In this document: positions 36,690 through 47,919 of the stretch, in pieces
How positions within the stretch are numbered: the first letter of the stretch is position 1
Layout: every line of letters begins with the position of its first letter
NCBI GenBank assembly: GCA_029931535.1
Contig: JAQPZY010001423.1
Coordinates: 186,001-250,000 of the forward strand
Reading direction: 5' to 3'
DNA length: 64,000 nt
Origin: Margaritifera margaritifera
Taxonomy: Eukaryota; Mollusca; Bivalvia; Unionida; Margaritiferidae
The notes under the pieces: generated by a model
What the model was told of the DNA's origin: nothing
The model's database searches: none
What the model saw: the letters and a program-made list of their open reading frames with translations, nothing else
Translations under genes and position numbers: made by a program

Positions 36690-37037
36690 TACTGTACAGC
36701 TCTCCCTTGTTACAACACGGAAGTCAGGGTCCATAACTGCCAATAACTTTATGTACCAAACCGTGTTAAATTGAGAACCAAGGTATGTACAGAACTGCAA
36801 TATATTGAGACTTGCATAATATACTTAACCATGGTATAGTGGAAACTATCAAAATTTATTAAACAATGCTGTTGTGAAATGGAATAAAGATATAGACTAA
36901 GAAGCACCTTGTCTTCTTTCAACCATATTGTTATAAGTTGGTATGATTTTAATCATGGGGTCTGTAGTGGCACCACATTATAGCCGGAATCACGTTATAA
37001 TGAAGCAAGTTATAATGAGGGAGAGCTGTATACAGTA
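36690..37037. mobile_element. MITE with TACTGTA...CAGCTCTCCC termini
   Basis: Left end TACTGTACAGCTCTCCCT; the right end on the opposite strand reads TACTGTATACAGCTCTCCCT. Inner parts also pair loosely (TTGTTACAACACGG versus CACGTTATAATGAAGCAAG). 348 bp, no coding capacity, Tc1/mariner-like by TA edges. Confidence 0.72.
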
Positions 37038-37529
37038 GATATGTGATTATACTGAAAAATGAGAGCACATCTGTAACAGCTACACATTTTGTCTGTTAGT
37101 GGACCATTGTTGTAAATTCTGCCGAGTGACTGATATTGTCCTGTTCAAGGTACTTTATTAAGACAGGACACATTTCTGCAAATGAATAACATGGCCAACA
37201 TGCATGATCTGAGTGGACTTCAGTTGTGAGAGTACACAAATAATTATTACAGTCTTGAAGGAAAACACTGAGTACTTCATGCTTAGAATGTTTGGGGGGT
37301 TTTGTTGAGGAAATGCAAATACACCAATGAGAAATGACTGAACACAAAAAAAATAGTAATAAAAAAAAACTGAAAACAATGGAGAATTCACATCATAAAT
37401 ATATAAAGAAAAGTTTCTGGCTATTCTCGAGTGCTTGGTGTACAACAGTGAGTATGACACAAAGAAAGATTGCATTTGTTGATAATCTCTAATTTAAAAA
37501 AAGGTAGCTAATTTTTTAAGACGGATAAA
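37038..37529. other. Unannotated intronic sequence
   Basis: Nothing recognised; the 83- and 105-codon minus frames overlap out of phase and show no motif. Confidence 0.4.
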
Positions 37530-38060
37530 AGGTCTTACTGGGCCTTAGATCCCTCACCTGGCTCACATTTAACCAACAGTGAAATGCAAGAGCAGTTGAT
37601 CAAGAAATCTAGGTAAGTAGGATGCCTACCATCAAAATTTCTTCAAATTTCATTGATTGGTTATGAAAACAGTCGTTTCAAGGTTTCTCCATTTTTGTGT
37701 ATCTTTCACCATATTTGACACAAGATCAGCATCAACTGTACAAAACTGCCTTAGCCATGATGCTTTCTGTCAAAATTGGTTTTTATTCTGTTGAACATAT
37801 TTGAACATAAAGTCATTTAATTAAGGTTTTCCAGATTTCGTATCTTTGGTCATACTGGATAGCAGATCAGCATCAACAGTCTAAAATTTAAAAGGGTTTC
37901 ATGCCAGGATATTTTCTCTCAAATTTGCTGAAATTCTGTTGAGCAGTTTTTGAAATGTTTAAAAAAAAATCTGTTTTTTGGTAATGTGTATTTCTTTTTA
38001 TATGCTACTACTAAATTTGAGGATGTAATTTCTTGGTGAATAGGTCAGTGACAGTGTTCA
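37530..38060 (+). repeat. Repeat family 4, about three ~150-bp units
   Basis: Units share TTTCACCATATTTGACA/TTTGGTCATACTGGATA, CAGATCAGCATCAACAGT, GATGCTTTCTGTCAAAATT and ATTCTGTTGA(A/G)CA. The head has GGGCCTTAGATCCCTCACCT. Confidence 0.65.
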
Positions 38061-38111
38061 TGCACTAGTTATGAACCATTTACTTCTGAACCTATTTTAA
38101 CTTTACTGATA

Positions 38112-38185
38112 TATGACTTCCTATAGTCTAGTGGATGTAGCGTTGGATTTACATACATAAAGATTGAGGTTCTAATCTCATACAT
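38112..38185 (+). mobile_element. tRNA-like SINE head or tRNA pseudogene
   Basis: TATAGTCTAGTGGATGTAGC resembles an A box (TAGTCTAGTGG) and GAGGTTCTAATCTCA a degraded B box (GGTTCTAATC). No cloverleaf with paired acceptor could be drawn, so it is not a functional tRNA. Confidence 0.45.
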
Positions 38186-38188
38186 AAG

Positions 38189-39333
38189 GACAGTCAAACC
38201 TGTCAATAGCAGCCACTCATTGGAAAAGGCAAAACTGGCCTTTTTACACAGGTGACCTCTGTACACAGATTGACCTTTCAAAATCGGTTTTTGAACAAAT
38301 ACAACGCACTGAATATTATTATTACATTATCAATACTTTTTTATATGCACTATTCAACAAACCTATAAAATCCATGTATATGTTGTTCTCTCCCAAATGT
38401 ATGTGTCACACAAAATTACTGTATCCTGTTCGCTTTAATCCATCCTATAAATTAAATCATCACATACTTTTACAATAATCATGATCTTAGTGTATTTTGT
38501 GCACTATGACAAAACACTAATTTCTGTAAAAACAGAGGACTGACTCTGTGGTCAGCCAACTTGTATAAATTAGAAACTGCTGTTCACACTTTAAAAACAA
38601 TACCTCGATCTGCCAGTTGCTCAACTCATCGAGATCAAAAGAGAGTCAGCTTGTGTGAGGCCTGTGATAAATAGGGAATCGAATGAAGCCATATGTGGCA
38701 ATTCTTTGTGACTCATGAACTGAAATTTCACCTGCCTTTACACACAAGTTTAAAATATTAAATGACCCCTGACCCTAAAGATGAACATTTTTCATCAGAG
38801 ATGGCTTTAATTCACAATAAATAGATGTAGATATCAAACTATACTTGTCACACTGTTGCAAAAGGTGACTTCCATTTCTACTGCAACAACACAACTACTT
38901 TTCCCACCATCCAGCACACGAATTGATTTGACCTTCTACCCTAATGATAAAAACTGCCTTGCTTTCGAATTTAACATATTCACACCTTTGAGTTACACTG
39001 ACAATGTGACTGGAGTACGGTGAGTACAAGCCAGATAAGAAATGTTTGCACATCAATTCAGATGATATTCCTTTATCTAAATAATGCCTTCCTCATGAAG
39101 GAAAAATTTAGTTTGCATACACTGAGCGGTCACTGTAGATGTGCTCCAGTGACCACTTAAAGCAGTGAGAAACCATTATTTGGTAAGGAAACACCTGGCT
39201 GCTGACTACAGAAAGCAGATGACCATTACATACATGACATTTATATAGGAAATTTGCCTGGTGGAAATCAGAATGGCCATCAAGACCAGGTGACCGCTAT
39301 GTAAAGGTGACCCTTTGGACAGGTTTGACTGTA
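38189..39333. mobile_element. DNA transposon remnant with ACAGTCAAACCTGTC termini
   Basis: Left end ACAGTCAAACCTGTC; right end GGACAGGTTTGACTGTA. Subterminal parts both contain AGGTGACC(T/C) next to the ends. 1.15 kb, no transposase seen, Tc1/pogo-like by sequence. Confidence 0.68.
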
Positions 39334-39970
39334 CCTTAATTTTTCTTTGCAATAAATTTATTCTTTTGCATTTGTAGCAAGAACTCATTTTATAAGAGTA
39401 TTGTTTTGGCAATTTGTGATAAAATGAGAACTGTCTTGAGAATGTAAAAGGCACATCTTGTCCATTATTTGGGGTAAGTATTAGTCTTGAAATTCTGCAA
39501 TAGTTTTGGTACGTGTCATTTTGACAGCCAATATTAACTGCTTAAATAGTATTTTCAGTGCTTCTCAATTATTCCATGTACATCAGATGTTTAATATCAA
39601 CAGTCTACACTCTGCTTGGGTTGGACTGGTCAATACCTTTCACTACCATTCCATAAAATTGTATTTTATGTTTGAACCTGATACTGATAATGTTGATATC
39701 TTCCGAGCTTGAAAAATCTTCATTTAGCCACACATCCTGCAGAGCAAGTGACATGGAACTTTTACTTGTCCTGCATACATTTTACTTGTCCTATACTTGA
39801 ATATAATTCTGAAGAATGAAAACCTAAATTTCATCATTGACAATACTGTCTGAATTATTTGGCATGGTCTATACATTTAGGCTATTCTAAAGCCTTTTCA
39901 TGCTCTCCAAACTTTAAGTGTTTCCGACATTTATTATGCAATTTCAAATGTTTTCTTTCCCAAATGCATC
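39334..39970. other. Unannotated intronic sequence
   Basis: Nothing recognised. Confidence 0.4.
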
Positions 39971-39978
39971 AATTAAAC

Positions 39979-40063
39979 CAGTGGTTCCCAAACTTTTTTG
40001 ATTGCAACCCTAAATACCATATTTTGCGACCCAAAATGCAGTACCGGGGTTTGGGAACCACTG
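39979..40063. mobile_element. 85-bp hAT-type MITE
   Basis: Termini CAGTGGTTCCCAAAC and GTTTGGGAACCACTG are perfect inverted repeats of the hAT type. Flanks AATTAAAC (39971-39978) and CATTAAAC (40064-40071) are an 8-bp duplication with one change. Confidence 0.87.
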
Positions 40064-40304
40064 CATTAAACCTACAACCAAGGATGATTTTGAGTCTGAT
40101 ATTGATGGATATCTGCAACAAACTTGAACTCCAGCCTTTCAAATTCAGAAAGCCATGCCAATTGAGCATTTCTCTTATATTATGAAGAATCATACTGTTT
40201 TTCTGCAATTTTATTTTCTCTGCTTGTATTATCAGCCTTCTTCCGTTTCTTTCTTTTATCACCCTGCCCACCAGTGAAAAACATTCAAATGTCAACATGC
40301 CTAC

Positions 40305-40977
40305 TACACCGCCCCTCGACAACTCGTGAACCTATGAGTACTTGGTGAATAAAATGCTGTTTCACAGATATGGTTCATTACGGAGAAGTGAGTTCCCGAG
40401 TTTGTTTTGAACTTAAAATTTCTAAATTGCCACTCGGAGATTTCCTCAAGGATGAGAAGAAGTTTCACTATTACTTGCAATGAAATTATGGCATCCATAT
40501 TTTTATTAATAGAACAATAAATAAATTGAGTTTTGACATTGACGGTTGTTTCACTAAATAAATGTCCCTAGTTTTTGAAAAAAAGAAATCTTGTTTGTGG
40601 TAAATCAACAACAACAAAAAGCAGTGACATAATACACAATATTTTCGCATACACGTGTTGGTGAAACCGCTTGGACTAATGTTGCTAACAATCTTTCAGA
40701 GTTTGGGTATCTTATAAATAAAGGTAATTTATATAAAAAGTCGAACAACCACATTAGAAAATGCTCTTTATTGAAAATTATTCCCAATCCAATTACACAA
40801 CAAGTATTCAGCCATTAAACAGATCCATTACCCACCCACTGCAGTTTTCTTGACATCCAGCAGGGATGCATCAACTTCTTAACTTTTTTGAGGTCCCTTG
40901 GTAACTCGTGCCCTCGCTTATAGTGCAGTCTATGTTTCTGGACCCTGTTGTGCACGAGTTATCAAGGGAAAGGTGTA
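40305..40977 (-). mobile_element. DNA transposon D2, deletion relative of D1
   Basis: Inverted ends TACACCGCCCCTCGACAACT and (right end, other strand) TACACCTTTCCCTTGATAAC. Reverse-complemented it matches 21037-21630 along nearly its whole length and lacks the rest of D1. Confidence 0.78.
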
Positions 40978-42149
40978 TTCAGATGATTATAGGTGACAAT
41001 CACCAATGATATCTTTCGACGAATGCATGTGAAAATCACCTGTTGCAATTGATAGAAATAACCACTTTGCAAACCAGTCAACATTGTCAAGTACCTTTGC
41101 TCGATATCTAAATAAACTACGCTAAATGCAAAGTTGTTTCTAACCAGTCGCTGAATTCTAAACATTTCTGAACGAAGGAAATAATGGAGTATTCCCGGTG
41201 TATGGGATGCTTATGTAAATCTAATTTATGTTATATGACATCAAATGGTACAGTTTGAATATTAGATCAGTATGCATCTGGCTGATAGAGACTCATAACA
41301 AACTGATACGCTTGTAAACAAACAGCAATAAACAGTGTTATTCCATTGATTATGTAATGTTGGCTGAAACAAATTCCTAATGATGGATGCCACTAATTTG
41401 AGAAAACACAAGTGGAATTTTCTAGCCCCCGAGTGTTGGTACATTTTATTTAAATAAACTGTATAATGATACAAATGAATCTTTGCATCATAATAAATGT
41501 TACAATGATAAAGAATATTTTTGCATATTAAAAGTGAATGTGCAGAAATGACGAGACACAGACTAATGTTTTTATTTTATTTTATTTCATAGGCACACAT
41601 TAAAAAAAATTTTAAAACTCTTTTCCACCTGTTACACAGTTAACCTTGCCTGCTCAGGTCCTTCCATCAGTGGCTTGGTACCAGAATCTATGATGAAGGA
41701 GTGGTGGTGCTGTACTTTTTGTATGTTTTAGCCTATGATAGACTGGCCCATGATGACCAACATCTCTTTGCGGGGAAATCATGTTTCAAACCGTATTAAG
41801 CTATAGCTCTGTAAATCACTTTTAGGTTAAATAAGACTTTAACCTATCCATTCTATGTGATATGTAAACGGCAAGCAAACCCACACAAGCAGCAAGCACA
41901 CACACACACACACACAAAAAAGGCATACAAAAGCCTCCTCCACCATGTTATTCTGGTAAATGTCTGTTTCCTCCAAGTCTACATGCACCCTGCAACTTGA
42001 ATGATTTACCTTCAAAAGCAATACTGGTAGCAAAATTTGAAACATTTTCATGTGACAGTGATAGGTAAATTACGTGTATGTTATTATAGTCTTATAGTTA
42101 CTGGCAGAACTTGCTTATCATTTTAACTGGAAGGAAATGCTGTGATAAA
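40978..42149. other. Unannotated intronic sequence with a CA run
   Basis: (CA)n at about 41897-41918. No gene or repeat family recognised. Confidence 0.45.
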
Positions 42150-42340
42150 TTATACTGAAGATAAGGACTTATTATAGAAAACAAAAATCTTTTATGTGCT
42201 GAACCCTGGACAGCTTTGACTAAATGCTTAAAATTAGACTGTTTTGCGTAATTCAAACATATTAAATAATTTATATTTGTGCTTATAGTCCAATTCTGTG
42301 TGCAAATTACATAAATATGCTGCTTATCTAGAGCTTGGTT
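42150..42340 (+). repeat. Dispersed repeat, pair with 33830-34060
   Basis: See the partner: shared order of GACTAAATGCTTAAAATTA, TGTTTTGCG, CAAATTACATAAATATGCTG and TATCTAGAGCT. Confidence 0.55.
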
Positions 42341-42477
42341 TAGAGTTGTTTTTGGTAAGATCTTGGTTTAGAGTCATTTTTGGTAAGATCTTGGTTTAGA
42401 GTCGTTTTTGGTAAGATCTTGGTTTAGAGTCGTTTTTGGTAAGAACTTGGTTTAGAGTCGTTTTGGGCAAGATCTTG
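42333..42477 (+). repeat. 28-bp minisatellite, five copies
   Basis: Unit CTTGGTTTAGAGTCGTTTTT plus GGTAAGAT, nearly identical between copies. Confidence 0.88.
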
Positions 42478-42501
42478 CATTTATCTTTACCTGGAATAAA
42501 G

Positions 42502-42707
42502 TACTGTATATACTAGCATATAATCTGATACCAACTGCAAACTGCATAGACCCAGATCTGCCATCGCATAATGTGCTGGCAGATCTGGGTCTATGCAGTT
42601 TGTAAGGGCTAATCAGTAGAACAAACAACATAAGCCCTGATCTGCTGGCAGATGAGAGTCTATATTGTTTGCATTTGGACTCGGATTATACGCGAGTATA
42701 TACAGTA
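42502..42707 (+). mobile_element. Complete hairpin MITE, family M (206 bp)
   Basis: Outer inverted ends TACTGTATATACTAGCATAT and (other strand) TACTGTATATACTCGCGTAT with TA edges. Inside, 42538-42563 and 42577-42602 are a perfect 26-bp inverted repeat around a 13-base loop. A second weaker GATCTGC.GGCAGAT pair follows near 42640. Confidence 0.88.
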
Positions 42708-43566
42708 GTAAGGACTCTACATCTGTAATAGTTTAAGTGCATTGTTACAAACATGAGTGAAAGTGCTGAATTTCACATCCCTGGCTGCTCCACCGATATA
42801 TAATTGCTTTAGTACCCTGCCCGTGAAGGAGGTAGGGGGAATAATATTAGTACTAGAAACATGATTCACAGGATTATGACAGTACATGTAATGTCAGTTT
42901 TCCAAAAATTAGTGAAGACTGTTTATATTGAAGTATTGAAAAACTTGAATCTCCAATAAATTGGATTGATGGGTCAAGCAATATAAAAATCTATAGAAGC
43001 TCCCAGAACATTTTGGGAAAGGAATAGAAATCATCGTTTAATATTCCATAGAGCTTGCTAGATTAGCTGAAACTAAGCTAAGACATACACATGGCTAAAA
43101 TTTGTTTATTTTGACATGTTTGGAAATCTTTGTATACTATCTCTCTTTACATATTTTAATTACAAAATAAATAAAAGCACAAATGAAATTACATTTTAAA
43201 CGTTAACACAGTACAGAAATTCCTTAAATGCAGTTGTATGTGATTAAATTATTAACATGCAAAGATTTAAAAAAGATGCAAAGAATTAGGTGTCAACATT
43301 CATCAATAATACTGATACTATTAATATGTGCTGTGACAATATGCATACTATAACATTAGTGAAGTACCGTGATACAAAAAACATAAAATTAAGGCTTAAA
43401 TTAATGAGTCATAAAAATGTCATGAAAAATAATTCTTACTTTACACTAAAACTAAAGAAAATCTATAAGCCAATCATACCTGTCTCTAGAAATCAGTGTT
43501 CTATTGGATATTGCACATAAACATGTCATGATATTGGAAAATCAATTATTGGAGTTAAAAATGTCT
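42708..43566. other. Unannotated intronic sequence
   Basis: Nothing recognised. Confidence 0.4.
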
Positions 43567-43790
43567 CTTCAATAATACTTACCAGATCATAATACCTTAG
43601 AAGTAAAACCACTACCTTGCAAATCACACCCTCTCAAGTTAACATTTAGCTATAAAAAAGCTAAAAGTTGTATACCCACAAAGGTGAGATCAAGAATAGA
43701 GTGATCTCCTCTTGGATATTGGGATTGGTGTGTAATTCCATCCGTACTTCAGTTACAACTGGAGCGAAATGCAGGCTCTGCCACTAGGAT
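43567..43790. repeat. DIRS-B inverted terminal repeat, 3' end of element
   Basis: Pairs with 47920-48131. Conserved blocks: GATCATAATACCTT, CAAGTTAAC, TATAAAAAA (43651-43659), GTGATCTCC and CAGTTAC.AC. Confidence 0.88.
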
Positions 43791-43821
43791 GTAACTGCAG
43801 GGAAGATGGAAGAGTGTGTCT

Positions 43822-43909
43822 GTATTATGATCGGGTAAGTATTATTGAAGAAACATATTTACTAAAAAAATTGGTTTCTTCTTCACACGTTACCCGATCA
43901 TAATACCTT
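43822..43909. repeat. DIRS-B internal complementary region
   Basis: The first part (GTATTATGATCGGGTAAGTA to GAAG at 43850) is the reverse complement of the left extremity with one mismatch in about 29. The last part (CTTCACACGTTACCCGATCA then TAATACCTT) is the reverse complement of the right extremity. A ~28-base spacer lies between. Confidence 0.88.
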
Positions 43910-44033
43910 GGGACAATAGGTAAAAGGTGGAGTTAATCCTCTTACCCCAGAGACAGACCATGTCCAGTCTCCCAAGGTATGTGAGGCAGCTTCCAACTCG
44001 AGAGAAATATACAATTTAAGTCCATAGGTCATG

Positions 44034-44620
44034 TCACTGAAAAGCTGCCAAAAGAGGTTTTACCACAAATGAATGATTGCCCATCGACGGGAGCTTGTTC
44101 TTAGCAATGAAAGCATGGGCCGTCATGAGTGAAATCGAACCATCATGATGAAACTGTAAATACTTTGGACCGAACAACAAGGCATGTATTTCACTGATTC
44201 TGCCTGCTGTAGCTAGAGTGACTAGGAAGCAATTTTTATATGAGATGAGCCAATGATGCTCTAGATAGTGGTTCAAACAGGGACTTGTTCAACCATGACA
44301 CAACCCATGATATATTCCATTTGGAGCACAAAGCAAAGGCCTTTGGTTGTGATAAGTCAAAGTTTGCCAGAAGGTCAGAGAGGTTGGGGTTTTTTTTGTC
44401 CTATATTCTCCCTTCTGTGATGATGTAATGTGTCTGAGATTGTTGAGCTGTAATCTTTTATACTCATGGGTGCAAACTTCTTTACCCAGAAAAGCCACAG
44501 GAAAAAGTTAGCTAACTGGCATAATGATGCTTTAAGTAGAGTGATGTGTTCTTGTTCGCACCACTGTGAGAAAACTCTCGACTTCCCCTCGTACACTTTC
44601 ACAGTGGTGGGCCTTTCTCA
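44034..44620 (-). pseudogene. DIRS-B tyrosine recombinase pseudogene, C-terminus missing
   Basis: The N-terminal SAM-like part (44375-44602) reads YEGKSRVFSQWCEQEHITLL and LANFFLWLFWVKKFAPMSIK. After a frameshift (44289-44498) there is QRPLLCAPNG. The box-A block (44034-44276) reads VTLATAGRISEIHALLFGP with the first catalytic Arg in TAGR(I/V)SE(I/L)HAL intact. Beyond KNKLPSMGNHSFVVKPLLAAF the frame stops and within ~120 bp meets the internal complementary region. The box-B part bearing His, Arg and the Tyr nucleophile is not there. The protein could bind DNA at most. Confidence 0.85.
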
Positions 44621-45850
44621 CCTGAGTGATTCTCTCCACCACCTGTTCTGAGATATGTTTGCCCCTGAGTGCTTGTTTGATATGATCCATAGATCAATAG
44701 ATCTGGATTTGGAAGAGAAACCCACCATTGGGGTTGTTTAAGCAGGTGAAGAAAGACACCAATTTCCCTTGGGATTTTTGCCATCAGGTTCAACAAGCTG
44801 TTTATAAATTTTTTTTTCCACCTGAGGGGAGTAATCAGGACAAGGCAGCACTCTGATTCCTTTGCTTTTGCAGGATTGTTGGATTCAGAGGTGTTGAAGG
44901 ATGCATCCATAATGTTCCAATCCATGGAAAGAGCGATGACTGCCCAGGCCTTCGGATCTGGGACTGGAGGGACAAAGGTTTGGAGCATTGCATTCCACTT
45001 TGTTGCAAATAGATCCACAAGAGGTCAGCCCCAGTAGGTACAGATTCAACTGAATACTAAGGGTGAACTGACCATTCAGTTTCGATTAGCTGATTCTCAT
45101 GGAATGTGTCTGCCAATATGCTCAGCCTGCCTGCGATGTGAGAGACTTAACGTGGATTTGTCACTGATGACCTCACCTGAGAAAATCCCAAAATAGGAGG
45201 CACAGGTCTGGGTTTTTGGTCACCCCTTGCATTCTGAGATAATTCACCCCAGTGGAGTTGTTGGAAAGAATGAGTATGCTCTTTCTATGTAGCGTGTCTG
45301 GCACCTATGACATGCATTCATTATAGCCTTGATCTCTAAGTAATTGATATGCAAAAATTGGTCCTGAGAAGGCCACAACCCACCGTTTTCCTGAAACGAT
45401 GGCAGGACGTGGGCACCCCAACCCTCTGTGCTGGCTTCTGAACAAACCGTGATTCCTGAAGGCCTGACCTGTAAGGAAACAACTGCCATAAGCCAAGTGA
45501 GGTTCTCCCATTTGCCAAGATGTGTCCTCATATAATCGGAGACTAAGTCTGTTTGCACCAGTGTGCAAAGCTTTGGTTGCCACTGGGACAATAGGATCAT
45601 TTGCACTGGTCTCATGTACAGGCAACCCAGGACTAAGAGATCCGCTGCCGAATTGAGGAGACCCAGTAGTCAGAGGAATTCTCATGACGAGATGCTGATT
45701 GAAGACACTGTTGAGATGATCTTCAAAGCTTGTTTCCGAGTGAGATACCCTGTTTACATGCATTCTGAACTCCATTCCAAAATGACTGAGTCCCCCACCC
45801 ACCCCGGGATGTGTGACAAGAGCGGCATCATTGTTGTCATTTGCAGGAAG
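44599..45850 (-). pseudogene. DIRS-B RT/RNase H pseudogene lacking the RT core
   Basis: In minus order: VGGGLSHFGMEF (about 45780), then LLGLLNSAADLLVLGCLYMR in a shifted frame near 45620-45680, which in DIRS follows the RT domain. The RNase H block (45244-45615) has SEASTEGWGAHVLP where the family has TDAS, LHINYLEIKAI, and further on LSNNSTGVNYL for TDNST, so two acidic positions are altered. The post-RNase H block (44599-45018) has MDLFATKWNAMLQTF and VPPVPDPKAWAVIALSMDW. The ~200-residue RT catalytic core expected between the first two motifs is absent, and there are several frameshifts. Confidence 0.8.
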
Positions 45851-47050
45851 GAGGCTGGCATGGAGAGAAACTAAGGTGAAAACGATCCCCCTCTCTGTTT
45901 TTTTGTCATCACTGGCCCTTGAGAACTGTCTTGCTTTTGAATGTATATTAGGCCAGAAAGGTTGTTTCCCTGTTGGGTGTGCCCTGTTGGATGTGGGGGT
46001 CTTTCTGTTTCTCTGCTCCCTGTTCTGGAAAGATCACCAAGGTTTCTGACACTAAGCCTATGAGAGATTTATCTCCTTGGAGACCTGTTTATGAAGTTCC
46101 TTCACTTAGCCACCTAAGAGTAGGTTCAATGACAATGGCTGCAATCTGAGTGTGGCCTTGTGTTGGAAGAAAGCGAAGTGGAAAGCCACACATCTCTTTC
46201 TGCAAGTTGTAGAGTCACTGCTGCTGTTATGGCATAGGCAAGTGCGTGTTGTGTACGCCTGTTCAGTACACATGCCATTCACGAAACTGACTGCAGGCAT
46301 GGCCAGCAGGCATAATAGTGGATGAAGCTAGGCTAGTTTTCACTTGCTGTAAGACTGACACAGATACCAGGTCAAGCATCAAGTCTACTGCAATGACGTT
46401 CTGGACTAACTGTTGAGTGTCAAGTGTTTTTGGTCCATCTGTATTGAAGGTCTTGACATCCCCAGGCTTGCTACATCTCTACTGATGGCTGGTATTCCTG
46501 TATGAAACAGGTGTGTGCGTCTTGTAGTATGCTTTGTCAAAATTGGATGGCAGTCCTTGTTGTGAAAAGAAAGGTCTGTTGACACTCGGGTCTTGTAACT
46601 GCCTCTCTAAACAATGCAATAACTCTACCACTCTACCAGACTGTGGTATATGCTTTAAACTTGGGCTGGTCTTTCTTTGCCAAGAGAACGATGGATGCTG
46701 GGACTTTATACACCTCTGTTGACAGAGCAGGAGGAGTTGGGCAAAATTCAGGTGGTAGCAGGTACAAAACTTCCTCGATTGATGCACAGTAGGCTGAGTC
46801 TTCTCTAATCATCGGGTCAAGTAAAAGATGGAGCTTGTGAGTGTAATTCATTGTCTAGTGAAGAGTGGAGTGACACTCCTGTGATAACTGAGATGGTGTT
46901 AGCAAAGATTGCCAAGACTGTGAACCATACTTGAAGTCCATCCAGACTGATATCGCAACTTGAAGATGATCAATGCCTATAGCATGTATGGTCCAGGCAT
47001 GGTTTCAGGCATCCGGGACTAATTACCATAGCTGGTACCATAACAATAAG
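45851..47050 (-). pseudogene. DIRS-B Gag-like region, degenerate
   Basis: Frames at 46633-46851 (ASIEEVLYLLPPEFCPTPPA), 46479-46787 (VVELLHCLERQLQDPSVNRP) and 46106-46300 (AVSFVNGMCTEQAYTTRTCL) are consecutive on the minus strand upstream of RT, as Gag is in DIRS. No zinc knuckle seen. Identification rests on position and weak motif resemblance. Confidence 0.55.
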
Positions 47051-47210
47051 TCATAATGGGCCATCCTGTAGCTGTTAGACTGATATCGCAACTTGAAGAT
47101 GATCAATGCCTATAGCATGTATGGTCCAGGCATGGTTTCAGGCATCAGGGACTAATTACCATAGCTGGTACCATAACAATAAGTCATGATGGGCCATCCT
47201 GTAGCTGTTA
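46945..47210 (-). repeat. 133-bp tandem duplication inside DIRS-B
   Basis: 46945-47077 and 47078-47210 differ at only two positions noticed (CCGGG/CAGGG and CATAATGG/CATGATGG). Confidence 0.92.
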
Positions 47211-47919
47211 GACATTGGTCGGTGATGGCAATGGGTTGAGGTGGATCCATAAAGGTATCAGGCCTACTTGGATCCATCATAGGTATGTACTACTTCATGA
47301 CTATAGACTGCCCTGGGTCTATAATAGAAACTGGGTACCATGGCACTAAACTGGCCAAAGAATAACATTGGTCTATCATTGTACTATACTGGGTGAGTTC
47401 TTCCCTTGAGTGCCAAAATTGTGGTGCTGGGACGGGACATATGATATTGGAACACCATCAGCAGTCCCCTTGGGCATCAATATAGGCTTGATCGGATTTG
47501 GTACTGACTGAGAACAATCTATATCTGATATCAGAGTCCGGTCTTGGTGGAACAATAGTTAACAATATATATGACTATATGGATTATCTACATGACCCTC
47601 TGGTCTGTAATTACTCGGTCAGTGACAGAAAAGTGTCCAGTGACTGCAAACATGTAATAGCTCAGTACACATTATTAAATGAACATATTAGTGACCACGG
47701 CAGGTTATACTAAAATGGTCCCAATGTGTATCTTGTATGATGAAGTTGTTGTTCTAATGAAGTTAGAAAAACTTCATGAAAGAAAAGAGTAAGGAATAGT
47801 TTGAAATATAGATGGAGTATACCGGTACTTCCCTTATGTGAGAAACTCCTTCAACTCGCTCATTAGTGTGGAAAATATCACTTGATTGAGTATTTTTGCA
47901 AGGTCTCTAACACAGCGTG
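47211..47919 (-). other. DIRS-B 5' leader
   Basis: Between the 5' terminal repeat and the Gag-like region. No coding similarity recognised; the plus-strand 71-codon frame at 47498-47713 is not called. Confidence 0.5.

Noticed and set aside
37096..37475. Overlapping 83- and 105-codon minus frames as a possible further exon of the clathrin-assembly gene
   Set aside because: Neither resembles any part of PICALM/AP180, and the protein match already joins the exons at 62292 and 33351 without a gap.
38112..38185. Functional tRNA gene
   Set aside because: A and B box resemblance only; no acceptor stem or anticodon arm pairs properly.
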